Shown here: positions 44,350-53,073 of the stretch, one piece after another
How the letters are laid out: the number at the start of each line of letters is the position of its first letter
Position numbering within the stretch: the stretch's first letter is position 1
NCBI GenBank assembly: GCA_029571215.1
Contig: JAKPTE010000028.1
Coordinates: 16,409 to 80,408, forward strand
DNA length: 64,000 bases
Source: Bacteroidota bacterium
GTDB lineage: Bacteria > Bacteroidota > Bacteroidia > Bacteroidales > JAAYUG01
Direction: 5' to 3'
Notes under the pieces: generated by a model
The model's database searches: none
What the model was told of the DNA's origin: nothing
What the model saw: only the letters and a program-made list of their open reading frames with translations
Translations under genes and position numbers: made by a program

Positions 44350-45987
44350 CTATTCCAGAACGACCTGGCGGTCTTTTGGATATTTCACTTCATAAACCAG
44401 CCGTAAGGTTTTTGATTCAGAGGGAGCGAGTTTCAGGTTCCAGGTGATTTTTCCGGTTTGCTTTTCCAGATTTCCGTCCGAGATCTCAACAGGATCAACC
44501 GAGATATCCTTATTGACGGGCACCGGGATCTGATCCTGCAGGGTGAGGTTTACGGGAGCTTTTTTGTTGTTGCGAACGGTAATTTCAAATCCCCGGATGT
44601 CTTTACGTGCATTCCCCAGCGACTGGCGGCTGGTAAACTCTTTGATACGTTCACGGCGAAGGCTGATTCCCCTGTCGCGGCCCAGGGAAACATCGAGGGT
44701 GTCGCCCATGGCCCCCGGATTCAGGTAGGATTTGCCGGTATACGTGCCTTCGAAAAAGACATTGGCATTTCCGGGAAGAAGGTTCAGCTTTTCCCAACCC
44801 GTAATTCTGGCTACCAGAAATGCATCGGGGTCGAGTTTTGGGGCGGCATAATGGATGAATACAGCATCCGGTTTCTCTTTTCGTATTTCAACCTGCTGTG
44901 GCTTACCATCAGATGGAACCGTGGCAGGAACATTGATGGTATAAAGGAACATGGTCTGGTTTTCTGAAAAAGCTGTGTAGGATGAACCTGTAGCAGCTTC
45001 CTCCGCAACCGGTATTCTGCTTCTTGTTCCACGTACTGTGACAGCCACATCATCCATTTCAGCCACTTCCGGAACAATTTCACTTTTGGCCGATTTAAGA
45101 ATTCCGGCAGGCCGGGGATAAAAAAAATCGAGAAACCAGGTATTCAGTTCGGGTTTGTTTCCGCCCAGCGACGGATTTCCTGTTGAAAGAGTAATATTTA
45201 CATTATTCCAGTCTTCACCTGTATTTTGCACAATGGATCCTTTATAAACCAGTTCGACGGGTTTTGTTGGTTCTCCGGCCCTGAGGTCATACTCGGGAGT
45301 CCAGGATGCGTTGTTGACCAAGTAACTTAGTCGCAGAAGAGCTTTTGTCCTGACGGGAACCATTAGTTTGACCAGCACTTCACCGGTGGGCTGATTCTGG
45401 TTGCTGAGGTTGTTCAATTGGTTTGAAATGCGTGTGATCTGAAGGCTGAGATCGTTTATTTCTTTGGTAAGGCTGATGCGAAGCCGGCCGGTTTCCGCAA
45501 AACGTCCACGTATGAACTCATCAGCAGATTTCAGGTCGGCAATATTGACGCCGGTATTGGTTCCACCGATGGAACGGTTAGCTTTCAGAAAGGCTTCTTC
45601 CTCATCGCAGACGGCCAGTGCTGATTTTTTCAAACTTACCATATTCTGCAAAAGTTGGAGGGAATCCTGCAGGGCTTTGATTTGCTTGTTTTCTTCAGGG
45701 CTTTTCAGGTAATTGATCCGGTGGGTTACTGAGAGGATAGTAAAGTTCCCCGTTCCCTGAACCTGAATGCTTTGCTCACTTATTCCGGCGGGAAGGCCAC
45801 TGAACAAGACTTCCTGGCTTCCGGGTTCAAGGGTAACACTTCCTTCTCTTGAAACCTGCGCTCCGTTGAGGAAGACCGTAACATCGGTAAGGGTTGAAAC
45901 CACCGGAACCGGTTGAGCCACAACCGAAAAATGTAATATAAACAGAATTGTCAGAAATCCTGTTGGCAGAAGCATTTGTTTTTTCAT
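44350..45987 (-). CDS. DUF4139/DUF4140 mucoidy-inhibitor-A-like secreted protein
   Basis: A 545-residue protein with a signal peptide ending near SVVAQPVP (about 25). A DUF4140 domain follows (about 35-130: VTVFLNGAQVSREGSVTL), then a coiled coil (about 100-190), and a DUF4139 domain (about 210-545) with YLVNNASWTPEYDLRA and NTGEDWNNVNITLSTG. Family members are exported and some are linked to capsule or mucoidy phenotypes; the mechanism is unknown. Domain order and length are normal. Confidence 0.92.
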   Translation of the reverse strand: MKKQMLLPTGFLTILFILHFSVVAQPVPVVSTLTDVTVFLNGAQVSREGSVTLEPGSQEVLFSGLPAGISEQSIQVQGTGNFTILSVTHRINYLKSPEENKQIKALQDSLQLLQNMVSLKKSALAVCDEEEAFLKANRSIGGTNTGVNIADLKSADEFIRGRFAETGRLRISLTKEINDLSLQITRISNQLNNLSNQNQPTGEVLVKLMVPVRTKALLRLSYLVNNASWTPEYDLRAGEPTKPVELVYKGSIVQNTGEDWNNVNITLSTGNPSLGGNKPELNTWFLDFFYPRPAGILKSAKSEIVPEVAEMDDVAVTVRGTRSRIPVAEEAATGSSYTAFSENQTMFLYTINVPATVPSDGKPQQVEIRKEKPDAVFIHYAAPKLDPDAFLVARITGWEKLNLLPGNANVFFEGTYTGKSYLNPGAMGDTLDVSLGRDRGISLRRERIKEFTSRQSLGNARKDIRGFEITVRNNKKAPVNLTLQDQIPVPVNKDISVDPVEISDGNLEKQTGKITWNLKLAPSESKTLRLVYEVKYPKDRQVVLE

Positions 45988-46116
45988 AGCAGGGAAGTCA
46001 TTTTAGTGCCTGTTAATTTCATACAGTTGAATATACGGCCGGACCTGTTGGTCAAAAATACTATTTCTTTCATAAAAATAAGGTAAGAACACAAAGAACA
46101 ACCTCAGATTATCCTG

Positions 46117-46124
46117 TATCTTTG
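46117..46124 (+). promoter_or_regulatory. -7 element for the TapB-like gene
   Basis: TATCTTTG is a perfect TAnnTTTG match that ends 17 nt before the ATG at 46142, implying a very short leader. A -33 TTG is not evident. Confidence 0.5.
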
Positions 46125-46141
46125 ATAAAAAACGTTGGCGT

Positions 46142-46840
46142 ATGAAACATTATTTTTTACTTCTTACAGTTTTTGCGGGTTTTATTGCTCCGGCCAAAAC
46201 GAAAGCACAGGCCTGTGAACTTTATTATCCCGCAAAGGCAGGTACTGTTCTGGAAATGAAACATTATGATGCCAAAGGGAAGGAAACCGGGACTTCAAAA
46301 ACAGTGATTGTAAGCAGCAGGGAAATTCCCGGAGGAATGGAAATTACTGCCCGGAATGAATTTCCTCCCCGGAAAAAGGGCGAGCAGGCATACTCAAATG
46401 AATACACCGTTCAATGTGTCAATGGTTTGGTTACGATTGATATGAAAAATTACATGAACGGTGAAGCCATGGCAGGTTTTGAAAACATGAAGATGGAAGT
46501 GAGTGGTGACCAGCTTGATCTTCCCTCTCACCCGAAACCGGGAGAAATGCTGAAAGGGGGAGTGTTGTCGGTGAGAATTGTCAACGAATCCGGGATGCAG
46601 ATCATGCAGATGACAACAAAGATCAGTAACCGCAAGGTTGAGGCAGTTGAACCGGTCACTACGCCGGCCGGAACATTCGAATGCATAAAAATTTCCTACG
46701 ACAGTGAAGCAAAAATGCTGTTTACTTTGCGTTCGCATGGAGTGGAATATTACAGCAAAAATGCCGGTCTGGTAAAATCGGAAACCTATGATTCTAAAGG
46801 CAGGCTTACTGGTTATTCAGTGCTGACAAAAATCGAGTAG
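46142..46840 (+). CDS. Secreted TapB/DUF3108-like protein
   Basis: A 232-residue protein with a signal peptide ending near AKTKAQA (about 23). The mature part looks like one all-beta domain: YYPAKAGTVLEMKHYDAKGK near the start and TPAGTFECIKISYD near residue 180, ending in EYYSKNAGLVKSETYDSKGRL. This layout (pad, TPAGTF and a final strand describing an unspecified property) is that of DUF3108/TapB-like periplasmic proteins in Bacteroidota. Function is unknown. It has its own promoter and no close partner. Confidence 0.7.
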   Translation: MKHYFLLLTVFAGFIAPAKTKAQACELYYPAKAGTVLEMKHYDAKGKETGTSKTVIVSSREIPGGMEITARNEFPPRKKGEQAYSNEYTVQCVNGLVTIDMKNYMNGEAMAGFENMKMEVSGDQLDLPSHPKPGEMLKGGVLSVRIVNESGMQIMQMTTKISNRKVEAVEPVTTPAGTFECIKISYDSEAKMLFTLRSHGVEYYSKNAGLVKSETYDSKGRLTGYSVLTKIE

Positions 46841-46927
46841 ATGTTTCTGAATGGTGTGGTTTCCGGGATTCGTACTGGGATTTCGGACGGTATTCTTTTT
46901 CTTCCAGGAGACGGCAGAAGGCTTACA

Positions 46928-47560
46928 TTATAAGGGCTTCAGAAAAAAATGGGTTTGTTTTTCGGTCTGTTCAATATCCAGAATATCGGAAACAATAAGA
47001 TTTGCCAGGATATTTTCCGCTTCAAATCTTCTCAGGCGGGCCATGCGGGTGAATTTTGACAGGGTAATAAATTCGTTTTCCCTCAGGTACGAAAGCAGCA
47101 TTTTTTCTTCGGAAGAATAACGAATGATGATTCCTTTCGGGCTGGATTTTCTTTTCCAGACCTTAACCCAGACAGGATGAGCCAGAATATTCTGATCCTT
47201 TACCCGCCGGTAGGCGCGCCATTTTCCCTCATCGTTCAGGGCATAGTATGGTTTTTCTGTTCCGGGAGGAATACGGATTTCGAGAACCGTTTTCCCTTCT
47301 ACTGTCCATCTTTCCGTAGCAAAAGAAATTTCCGGCCGGCAATACATCCGGGCGGCAGCCTCGGCCATGTAATATTCTTCATCCGTTCGTACCCCGGCTA
47401 TCCGACCATTGTCCTTTACCCCAATCAGGAGAGTTCCTCCGTCGGTATTGGCAAATGCACAGAGGGTTCGGGCAATCTTGCGGGAATCACTGATTTCAAA
47501 CTTGAAATCAAGCTGTTGATTTTCCCCTTGTTCGATTAGTTTTTGTATATAGGTAGCCAC
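46928..47560 (-). CDS. AlbA_2 (Schlafen-type) DNA-binding protein with winged helix
   Basis: I prefer the GTG at 47560, which gives a 210-residue protein starting VATYIQKLIEQGENQQLDFKFE, the normal family start; a TTG at 47599 would add 13 residues. The AlbA_2 domain (about 1-130) has GENQQLDFKFEI, ALCAFANTDGGTLLIGVKDNG and a substrate-side IRIPPGTEKPYY. A winged-helix domain lies at about 150-205. Such proteins are usually transcription regulators or parts of nucleic-acid-processing systems. The nearest genes give no hint of the target. Confidence 0.85.
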   Translation of the reverse strand: MATYIQKLIEQGENQQLDFKFEISDSRKIARTLCAFANTDGGTLLIGVKDNGRIAGVRTDEEYYMAEAAARMYCRPEISFATERWTVEGKTVLEIRIPPGTEKPYYALNDEGKWRAYRRVKDQNILAHPVWVKVWKRKSSPKGIIIRYSSEEKMLLSYLRENEFITLSKFTRMARLRRFEAENILANLIVSDILDIEQTEKQTHFFLKPL

Positions 47561-47650
47561 GGAATAAAAATCAGTCCGAAAATAGTAAAAGGGAAACAAA
47601 TTTAATGGCAGGAAACAAAAAAGGTATCAGTCATACCTGATACCCTGATG

Positions 47651-47724
47651 TGGAGAATATGGGAGTCGAACCCATGACCTTTTGCATGCCATGCAAACGC
47701 TCTAGCCAGCTGAGCTAATTCCCC
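47651..47724 (-). tRNA. tRNA-Ala (anticodon GGC)
   Basis: On the minus strand the sequence starts GGGGAATTAGCTCAGCTGG and folds into a standard cloverleaf. The acceptor stem GGGGAAT/ATTCTCC has one G-U pair. The anticodon stem TTTGC/GCAAA encloses loop ATGGCAT (anticodon GGC). The T arm has GGTTCGACTCC. Discriminator A is at 47651, and CCA is not encoded. Length is 74 nt. Confidence 0.95.
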
Positions 47725-47796
47725 GTGAAAGAACCCTGAATGCATTTTGCTGATTGCCAGCGTTTTTTGAAACCAGGCTATTCAACTAATGCGTTG

Positions 47797-47826
47797 CAAA
47801 TTTAAAACTTTTTTTCTTACCTGCAA
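47797..47826 (-). promoter_or_regulatory. Bacteroidota-type promoter for tRNA-Ala
   Basis: TTG (47826-47824) and TAAATTTG (47804-47797) on the minus strand are 19 nt apart, an ideal spacing, about 72 nt upstream of the mature tRNA 5' end. Confidence 0.5.
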
Positions 47827-47919
47827 AACGGCAGTTCCGGCAATAAACCCGCCTGCATTTTCGTTTATTTAATAGAAGTTGGCATAGCGGGGAAAGGGGA
47901 ACCCAAAAACTGAAAGAGT

Positions 47920-48597
47920 ATGGAACCGAAAAAATCCTTCCGAGTTGATCTGGAAAGGAATCGTCCGATTTTCTTCCAGATAGGGTGCATTGTTGCTTTA
48001 GCGCTAGTTTTGGTTGCCTTCGAGTGGAACCGGGAGACGGCATCGCGGGCAGCTATTTATTTACCCCCTCAATCAAAGTCTGATGTTACAGAATTACCTC
48101 CGACACTCCCTCCCCTGGAAGAAGCAGTTGTTCATCCTGAAGTGCCGGTTATTCTCAGTCTGGTACCGGACAATACGGAGCTTTCTGTCGATCTGCAAAT
48201 TTTCGACAATACAACCGTTGGTGAAAATACTTCCTTCAGGATTACGGTACCGGAAACACCTGAAGCACCAGTGGATGAACCGTTTGTTAATCCCCAGTTT
48301 CCGCCCGATTTTCAGGGAGAAGGAATAACGGGTTTCTGGAAATGGGTACAAAAGAATATTACCTACCCCAGGGAAGCGATTGAGATGAATCTGCAGGGAA
48401 CTGTGTATGTGGAATTTATTGTGAATAAAGAAGGACAGGTTTCGAAGGCAAAAGTTATCAAGGGGGTAGATCCGTTGCTGGATGCCGAGGCCTTAAGAAC
48501 AGTGCTGTCGTCGCCGCGATGGACACCCGGAATGCAGGGGGCAAACAAAGTCAATGTTAGGTTTACCATTCCGGTCACGTTTCTTCTTAAAAATTGA
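47920..48597 (+). CDS. TonB family energy transducer (copy 1)
   Basis: A 225-residue TonB-like protein. A cytoplasmic start (MEPKKSFRVDLERN) is followed by one membrane anchor (about 18-34), a proline-rich and acidic periplasmic linker (about 50-130), and a TonB C-terminal domain (about 140-225) with NITYPREAIEMNLQGTVYVEFIVNKEG and SSPRWTPGMQGANKV. It transfers proton-motive force to outer-membrane TonB-dependent receptors. No ExbB/ExbD or receptor gene is adjacent. A closely similar paralogue follows by 61 nt. Confidence 0.92.
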   Translation: MEPKKSFRVDLERNRPIFFQIGCIVALALVLVAFEWNRETASRAAIYLPPQSKSDVTELPPTLPPLEEAVVHPEVPVILSLVPDNTELSVDLQIFDNTTVGENTSFRITVPETPEAPVDEPFVNPQFPPDFQGEGITGFWKWVQKNITYPREAIEMNLQGTVYVEFIVNKEGQVSKAKVIKGVDPLLDAEALRTVLSSPRWTPGMQGANKVNVRFTIPVTFLLKN

Positions 48598-48658
48598 CAG
48601 AAGGTGCATCAAAAACGATAAAAAAATATTAACTTTACAGCCTCAATTTCTAAATGCC

Positions 48659-49345
48659 ATGGAAGTTAAGAAATCAGATAAAGCAAACCTTGAGAAGCAG
48701 AAAGGGATCTTCTTTCAGCTTGGGTTGGTTATAACACTTGGTCTGATGCTGGTTGCCTTCGAATGGACTACTAAACCTTCGAATGCCAAGTCAGTATATC
48801 AGGTTGAACAACAGGCTGTGGAACAGGATATTATTCCGGTTACCCGCCAGGAACAGCAGCCAGTAGAGCAACCACCACCGCCAAAAGTTACTGAGGTGTT
48901 GAATATTGTCAATGACGATGTGAATATTGATGATGAACTTAAGATTGAAGATTCGGACGTTGATCAGAATGCATCCTTTCAGATAAAGGATTATGTGGAT
49001 CAGCCGGAAGAAGAAGCTGCCGAAGAAGAGGTTTTTTTCATTGTGGAAGAAATGCCCAGTTTCCAGGGAAAAGGGCAGGAAGGATTCCGGGAATGGATTC
49101 AGAAGAATCTTCAATACCCGCCAGTGGCTGCTGAAAACGGTATCCAGGGGCGTGTTTTTGTTCAGTTTGCCGTCAATTCAAAGGGAGAAGTCGTTGATGC
49201 CAAAGTGGTGAAGGGAGTTGACCCGGCACTGGATAAAGAAGCTCTCAGGGTGGTTATGTCAAGTCCGAAATGGACCCCCGGAAAGCAAAGAGGTAAACCG
49301 GTAAAGGTGCAGTTCACATTCCCCATTGTATTTGTTCTGCAGTAA
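48659..49345 (+). CDS. TonB family energy transducer (copy 2)
   Basis: I choose the ATG at 48659 (MEVKKSDKANLEKQKG) because it aligns with the start of copy 1; the frame is open upstream into copy 1. The 228-residue protein has one membrane anchor (about 19-35), an acidic, Pro/Gln-rich linker and a C-terminal TonB domain with NLQYPPVAAENGIQGRVFVQFAVNSKG and SPKWTPGKQRGKPVKV. It shares FFQ-G-----L-LMLVAFEW-type anchors and the whole C-terminal domain with copy 1, so they are a tandem duplication. A strong terminator follows. Confidence 0.92.
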   Translation: MEVKKSDKANLEKQKGIFFQLGLVITLGLMLVAFEWTTKPSNAKSVYQVEQQAVEQDIIPVTRQEQQPVEQPPPPKVTEVLNIVNDDVNIDDELKIEDSDVDQNASFQIKDYVDQPEEEAAEEEVFFIVEEMPSFQGKGQEGFREWIQKNLQYPPVAAENGIQGRVFVQFAVNSKGEVVDAKVVKGVDPALDKEALRVVMSSPKWTPGKQRGKPVKVQFTFPIVFVLQ

Positions 49346-49367
49346 GCTTTTTTTACTATACCGATCG

Positions 49368-49401
49368 GCAGGCAGGAATCGTTCCTGCCTGCTGTTTTTT
49401 T
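49368..49401 (+). terminator. Intrinsic terminator of the tonB pair
   Basis: A perfect 11-bp stem, GCAGGCAGGAA (49368-49378) and TTCCTGCCTGC (49382-49392), has a 3-nt loop. It is followed by TG and a run of seven T. It starts 22 nt after the stop of tonB copy 2. Confidence 0.85.
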
Positions 49402-49460
49402 AGGGATATTTCATCTTGACAGAATATTCGTATTTTTATGAAAATTTTAAAAGCATTTCT

Positions 49461-50636
49461 ATGAACAGACTGGCTACCCTGCTCATTATGGTTCTGGTAT
49501 TCACCTCGTGTGCTAGCCGGAAGAAACTGCTTACCCAGCAACGATATGATGAAGTTATTGAACGCTGTGTAAAAAGCCTTATCAAGGATCCCGGTGACGA
49601 GGAAAGTGCCCGGCAGCTTGACCAGGCATACAGACTGGCAAATGAAAGGGATCTTTCGCGTATCAAATATCTGAAAGAAGAAGGTAATCCGGACAACTAT
49701 GATGAAATGTTTGGCCTTTATTCGGCTCTGAAATACAGGCAGGAAAGAGTGAGACCCGTAAACCCTTTGCATTTTGACGGTCGCACAGTTACTCTTTCCT
49801 ATACAGACTATGATGCGGAGATGATCGCTGCCAAAAAGAATGCGGCAGAATATTTTTACAACAACGGAAAACGCCTAATGGCTGAAAATACCAGAGAGTC
49901 TTATCGCACTGCCTGGTACCAGCTCAATAAGGCGAGGGAATACAGCGGAGGAGCCTATCCGGATCTGGACCAAATGATTGTGGAAGCCCGCCGGAAAGGT
50001 ATTACCAGGGCACTGATTGAAATTGAAAACCGGACACAATTCCGTTTACCGCCGGATTTTATTGGAAATGTTCTGAGTTTCAATACCGATTATCTGCGTC
50101 AGGAATGGGTGGAATACTATCTGACCGACAGGGATCAGAATATTGATTTTGATTATCTGGTTCAGGTGAATCTGCTGAATATTGATATTTCCCCTGACAG
50201 GGTTACCGAAAAGGATCAGCATGTGACGAGGGAGGTAGATGACGGATTTCAGTATGTGCTGGATGCAAGGGGTAATGTTATAAAGGATTCGGCAGGGAAT
50301 GATATAAAGGTAAAAAAGACAAAAACCATCAGTTGCAGCCTTATTGAAAGCATTCAGGAAAAAAGTGTCAGTCTGCGCGGTGAGGTGGAGTTCATGATGC
50401 TCAACCCCGACCGGAGGCTTTTGAAGAAAGAGCCGATTGGGGCTGAGTCGAGGTTTACCTTCACTTCTGCCAGAGCGATAGGCGATGTCAAAGCGCTTTC
50501 GGAAGAACAGTTGAAAAGTATACAGGCCAAGCCGGTACCGTTTCCCACTGACTATGAAATGATCGGAAGGTGCACGGAAACTCTTTCCAATGCAGTGCGT
50601 GATGTAGTGTACCGTAACCGGCATCTGATCAAGTGA
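49461..50636 (+). CDS. Lipoprotein of unknown function, helical-repeat and beta-rich
   Basis: I place the start at the ATG at 49461 (MNRLATLLIMVLVFTSC), which gives a lipobox with Cys16 in VFTSC. The frame is open 15 codons upstream, but that extension carries no signal. The 391-residue product has a helical N-terminal half with TPR-like spacing (LLTQQRYDEVIERCVKSL, then AAEYFYNNGKRLM), and a C-terminal half of probable strands. It is predicted to sit at the inner face of the outer membrane or in the periplasm. I do not recognise the family beyond a general resemblance to Bacteroidota lipoproteins. hflX follows 79 nt later. Confidence 0.8.
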   Translation: MNRLATLLIMVLVFTSCASRKKLLTQQRYDEVIERCVKSLIKDPGDEESARQLDQAYRLANERDLSRIKYLKEEGNPDNYDEMFGLYSALKYRQERVRPVNPLHFDGRTVTLSYTDYDAEMIAAKKNAAEYFYNNGKRLMAENTRESYRTAWYQLNKAREYSGGAYPDLDQMIVEARRKGITRALIEIENRTQFRLPPDFIGNVLSFNTDYLRQEWVEYYLTDRDQNIDFDYLVQVNLLNIDISPDRVTEKDQHVTREVDDGFQYVLDARGNVIKDSAGNDIKVKKTKTISCSLIESIQEKSVSLRGEVEFMMLNPDRRLLKKEPIGAESRFTFTSARAIGDVKALSEEQLKSIQAKPVPFPTDYEMIGRCTETLSNAVRDVVYRNRHLIK

Positions 50637-50715
50637 GTTTCTGTGCGGGTTAACATCTTTTACCCGCAGATTAAAACCGGATAATTTTGTTCGAAAGTAT
50701 TGATTCAGTTTACTC

Positions 50716-51930
50716 ATGGGGAATTATTATGTTACTGCCCGGACAGCGGAGCGAGCCATTCTGGTGGGGGTTGTCCTTCCCTGGCAGGAAGAGGAAGCAG
50801 TAGAAGATTATCTGGAGGAGCTGGCCTTTCTTGTTGAAACAGCCGGAGCAAGGGCTGTGAAGAAGTTTATTCAGCGGATGGAAGCCCCGAACCCCCGTAC
50901 ATTCATCGGGCAGGGGAAGGTAAATGAAATCCGTGCGTATATTGATCTTCACCAGGTTGATCTGGTGGTTTTTGATGACGAGCTTTCCCCTACGCAGTTG
51001 CGGAATCTTGACAGGGAACTGGGACGGAAGGTTCTCGACCGCACCAATCTTATTCTGGACATATTTGCCCAGCGGGCCCATACAGCCTACGCGAAAGCTC
51101 AGGTAGAACTGGCCCAGTATGAGTACCTACTGCCCCGGCTTGCCCGGATGTGGACACACCTGGAGCGTCAACGTGGTGGTATTGGACTCAGGGGTCCGGG
51201 TGAAAAGGAAATTGAGACGGACCGCCGGGCCATTCGCAACCGGATTGCCAACCTCAAGGAAGAACTGAAACGCATCGATCGCCAGATGGCAACCCAGCGC
51301 AAAAACAGGGGACGTCTGGTACGTGTCTCCCTGGTCGGATATACCAATGTGGGGAAGTCAACCCTGATGAATTTACTGGCCAAGGCTGATGTTTTTGCCG
51401 AGAACAAGCTGTTTGCCACAGTTGATCCGACCGTAAGGAAAGTGGTGATTAAAAACCTGCCTTTTCTGCTTTCCGACACCGTTGGATTTATCCGAAAATT
51501 GCCGCATTCACTGGTAGAAAGCTTTAAGTCGACACTGGATGAAGTGCGCGAATCAGACATACTTCTGCACATAGTCGATTTGTCCCATCCCGGTTATGAG
51601 GAGCAGATTGCCATCGTACAGGAAACCCTGAGGGAAATTCAGGCAGGCGACAAAAAAATGATTATGGTATTCAATAAAATTGATGCTTATAAGCCTGAGG
51701 ATCCAGCCGGCAATGTTGCCAGTCCAGCAAAGACCGAGGGAAACTCAATGGAAAATCTGCAGAAAATGTGGATTGCCAGGGAGAATGCTCCGGCAGTTTT
51801 CATTTCGGCTTTGAAGAAACAGAATATCGAAACGCTTAAGGAATTGCTTTACAGCGAAGTAAAGGAAATTCACCGAAAACGGTATCCGTACGACAATTTT
51901 CTGTACCCTGATCCGGACTCAGTCGAATAG
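50716..51930 (+). CDS. hflX: Ribosome-associated GTPase HflX
   Basis: A 404-residue GTPase that splits stalled or stressed ribosomes. The N-terminal HflX domain has the nucleotide-binding-like FIGQGKVNEIRAYI (63-76), then a coiled linker with GGIGLRGPGEKEIETDRR (154-171). The G domain has G1 GYTNVGKST (208-216), G3 DTVGF and G4 NKID. Length is normal. The start reads MGNYYVTARTAERAIL. It is convergent with asd, with only 27 nt between. Confidence 0.96.
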   Translation: MGNYYVTARTAERAILVGVVLPWQEEEAVEDYLEELAFLVETAGARAVKKFIQRMEAPNPRTFIGQGKVNEIRAYIDLHQVDLVVFDDELSPTQLRNLDRELGRKVLDRTNLILDIFAQRAHTAYAKAQVELAQYEYLLPRLARMWTHLERQRGGIGLRGPGEKEIETDRRAIRNRIANLKEELKRIDRQMATQRKNRGRLVRVSLVGYTNVGKSTLMNLLAKADVFAENKLFATVDPTVRKVVIKNLPFLLSDTVGFIRKLPHSLVESFKSTLDEVRESDILLHIVDLSHPGYEEQIAIVQETLREIQAGDKKMIMVFNKIDAYKPEDPAGNVASPAKTEGNSMENLQKMWIARENAPAVFISALKKQNIETLKELLYSEVKEIHRKRYPYDNFLYPDPDSVE

Positions 51931-51957
51931 GTATGGGTGCCTACGATAAAGGTGGCA

Positions 51958-52965
51958 CTATAACAGCCTGTTTTTTACCAGATATTCAGCAATCTGAACA
52001 GCATTCAGGGCTGCACCTTTGCGGAGCTGGTCACCTACGCACCAGAAGGTGAGGGCATTCGGCCGGGAAATGTCTTTTCTCAGCCTGCCAACAAATACTT
52101 CATCTTTATCGGAAGTAAACCATGGCATGGGATAGGTGAAGGTGGAAGGATCATCCTGCAGAACAACACCTTCGGCTTTTTCAAATGCTTCCCTGGCTTC
52201 GGAGATACTGATTTCCCTTTCCGTTTCCACCCACACCGCTTCGGAATGGCTTCTCAGAACGGGAACCCGTACCGTGGTGGCGCTTACTTCGATATCGGAA
52301 TGCATCATCTTCCTTGTTTCATGGTACATCTTCATTTCTTCCTTCGTATATCCATTGTCAAGGAAAACGTCGATCTGAGGGATAAGGTTGAACGCCAGCT
52401 GGTACTTAAACTTCTCAATGTGTACCGGTTCTTTGTTCAGCACCTGCCTGGTCTGTTCCATCAGTTCTGCCATTGCCTGTGCACCTGCACCACTGGCTGC
52501 CTGATAGGTAGCTACATGAATCCTTTTAATAGGCGATATTTCGTGGAGGGGTTTCAGAGCCACAACCATAATGATGGTGGAACAGTTGGGATTGGCAATG
52601 ATATTCCTTGGCCTGTTTTTGCAGTCTTGAGGATTTACCTCGGGTACCACAAGGGGAACATCATCATCCATCCGGAACGCACTGGAATTATCAATCATTA
52701 CAGTTCCATGCCGGGTAATGGTTGGGGCAAATTCCCTTGATACTCCTGCTCCTGCTGAAACGAGGGCTATGTCAATCCCTTTGAAATCGTCATTATGTTT
52801 GAGTTCCTTTACTGTGACAGGCTTTCCTCTGAAGGAATACGTCTGACCGGCACTTCTGGCCGATCCAAACAGCACAATTTCATCAAGCGGGAAATTTCGT
52901 TGTTCCAATACCCGCAGGAATTCCTGGCCAACTGCCCCGCTTACGCCAACTACAGCAACTCTCAT
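51958..52965 (-). CDS. asd: Aspartate-semialdehyde dehydrogenase
   Basis: A 335-residue NADP-dependent enzyme that makes aspartate semialdehyde for lysine, methionine, threonine and peptidoglycan precursors. The Rossmann start is [29 protein letters not shown], the catalytic cysteine in [12 protein letters not shown] (near residue 129) and the [15 protein letters not shown] string (near 237) are all in place. Length is normal. A -7-like TATCTTTA lies about 29 nt upstream of the ATG. Confidence 0.97.
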   Translation of the reverse strand: MRVAVVGVSGAVGQEFLRVLEQRNFPLDEIVLFGSARSAGQTYSFRGKPVTVKELKHNDDFKGIDIALVSAGAGVSREFAPTITRHGTVMIDNSSAFRMDDDVPLVVPEVNPQDCKNRPRNIIANPNCSTIIMVVALKPLHEISPIKRIHVATYQAASGAGAQAMAELMEQTRQVLNKEPVHIEKFKYQLAFNLIPQIDVFLDNGYTKEEMKMYHETRKMMHSDIEVSATTVRVPVLRSHSEAVWVETEREISISEAREAFEKAEGVVLQDDPSTFTYPMPWFTSDKDEVFVGRLRKDISRPNALTFWCVGDQLRKGAALNAVQIAEYLVKNRLL

Positions 52966-53073
52966 AGAAATATGTTTTATAACATAAGAGTCGTAAAGAT
53001 ATAAAAAACATTGATAAAAGAATGTTTCTGTTGCGAGAAACCTTAATGATCGGGTATAAACAGAAAAAAGACG

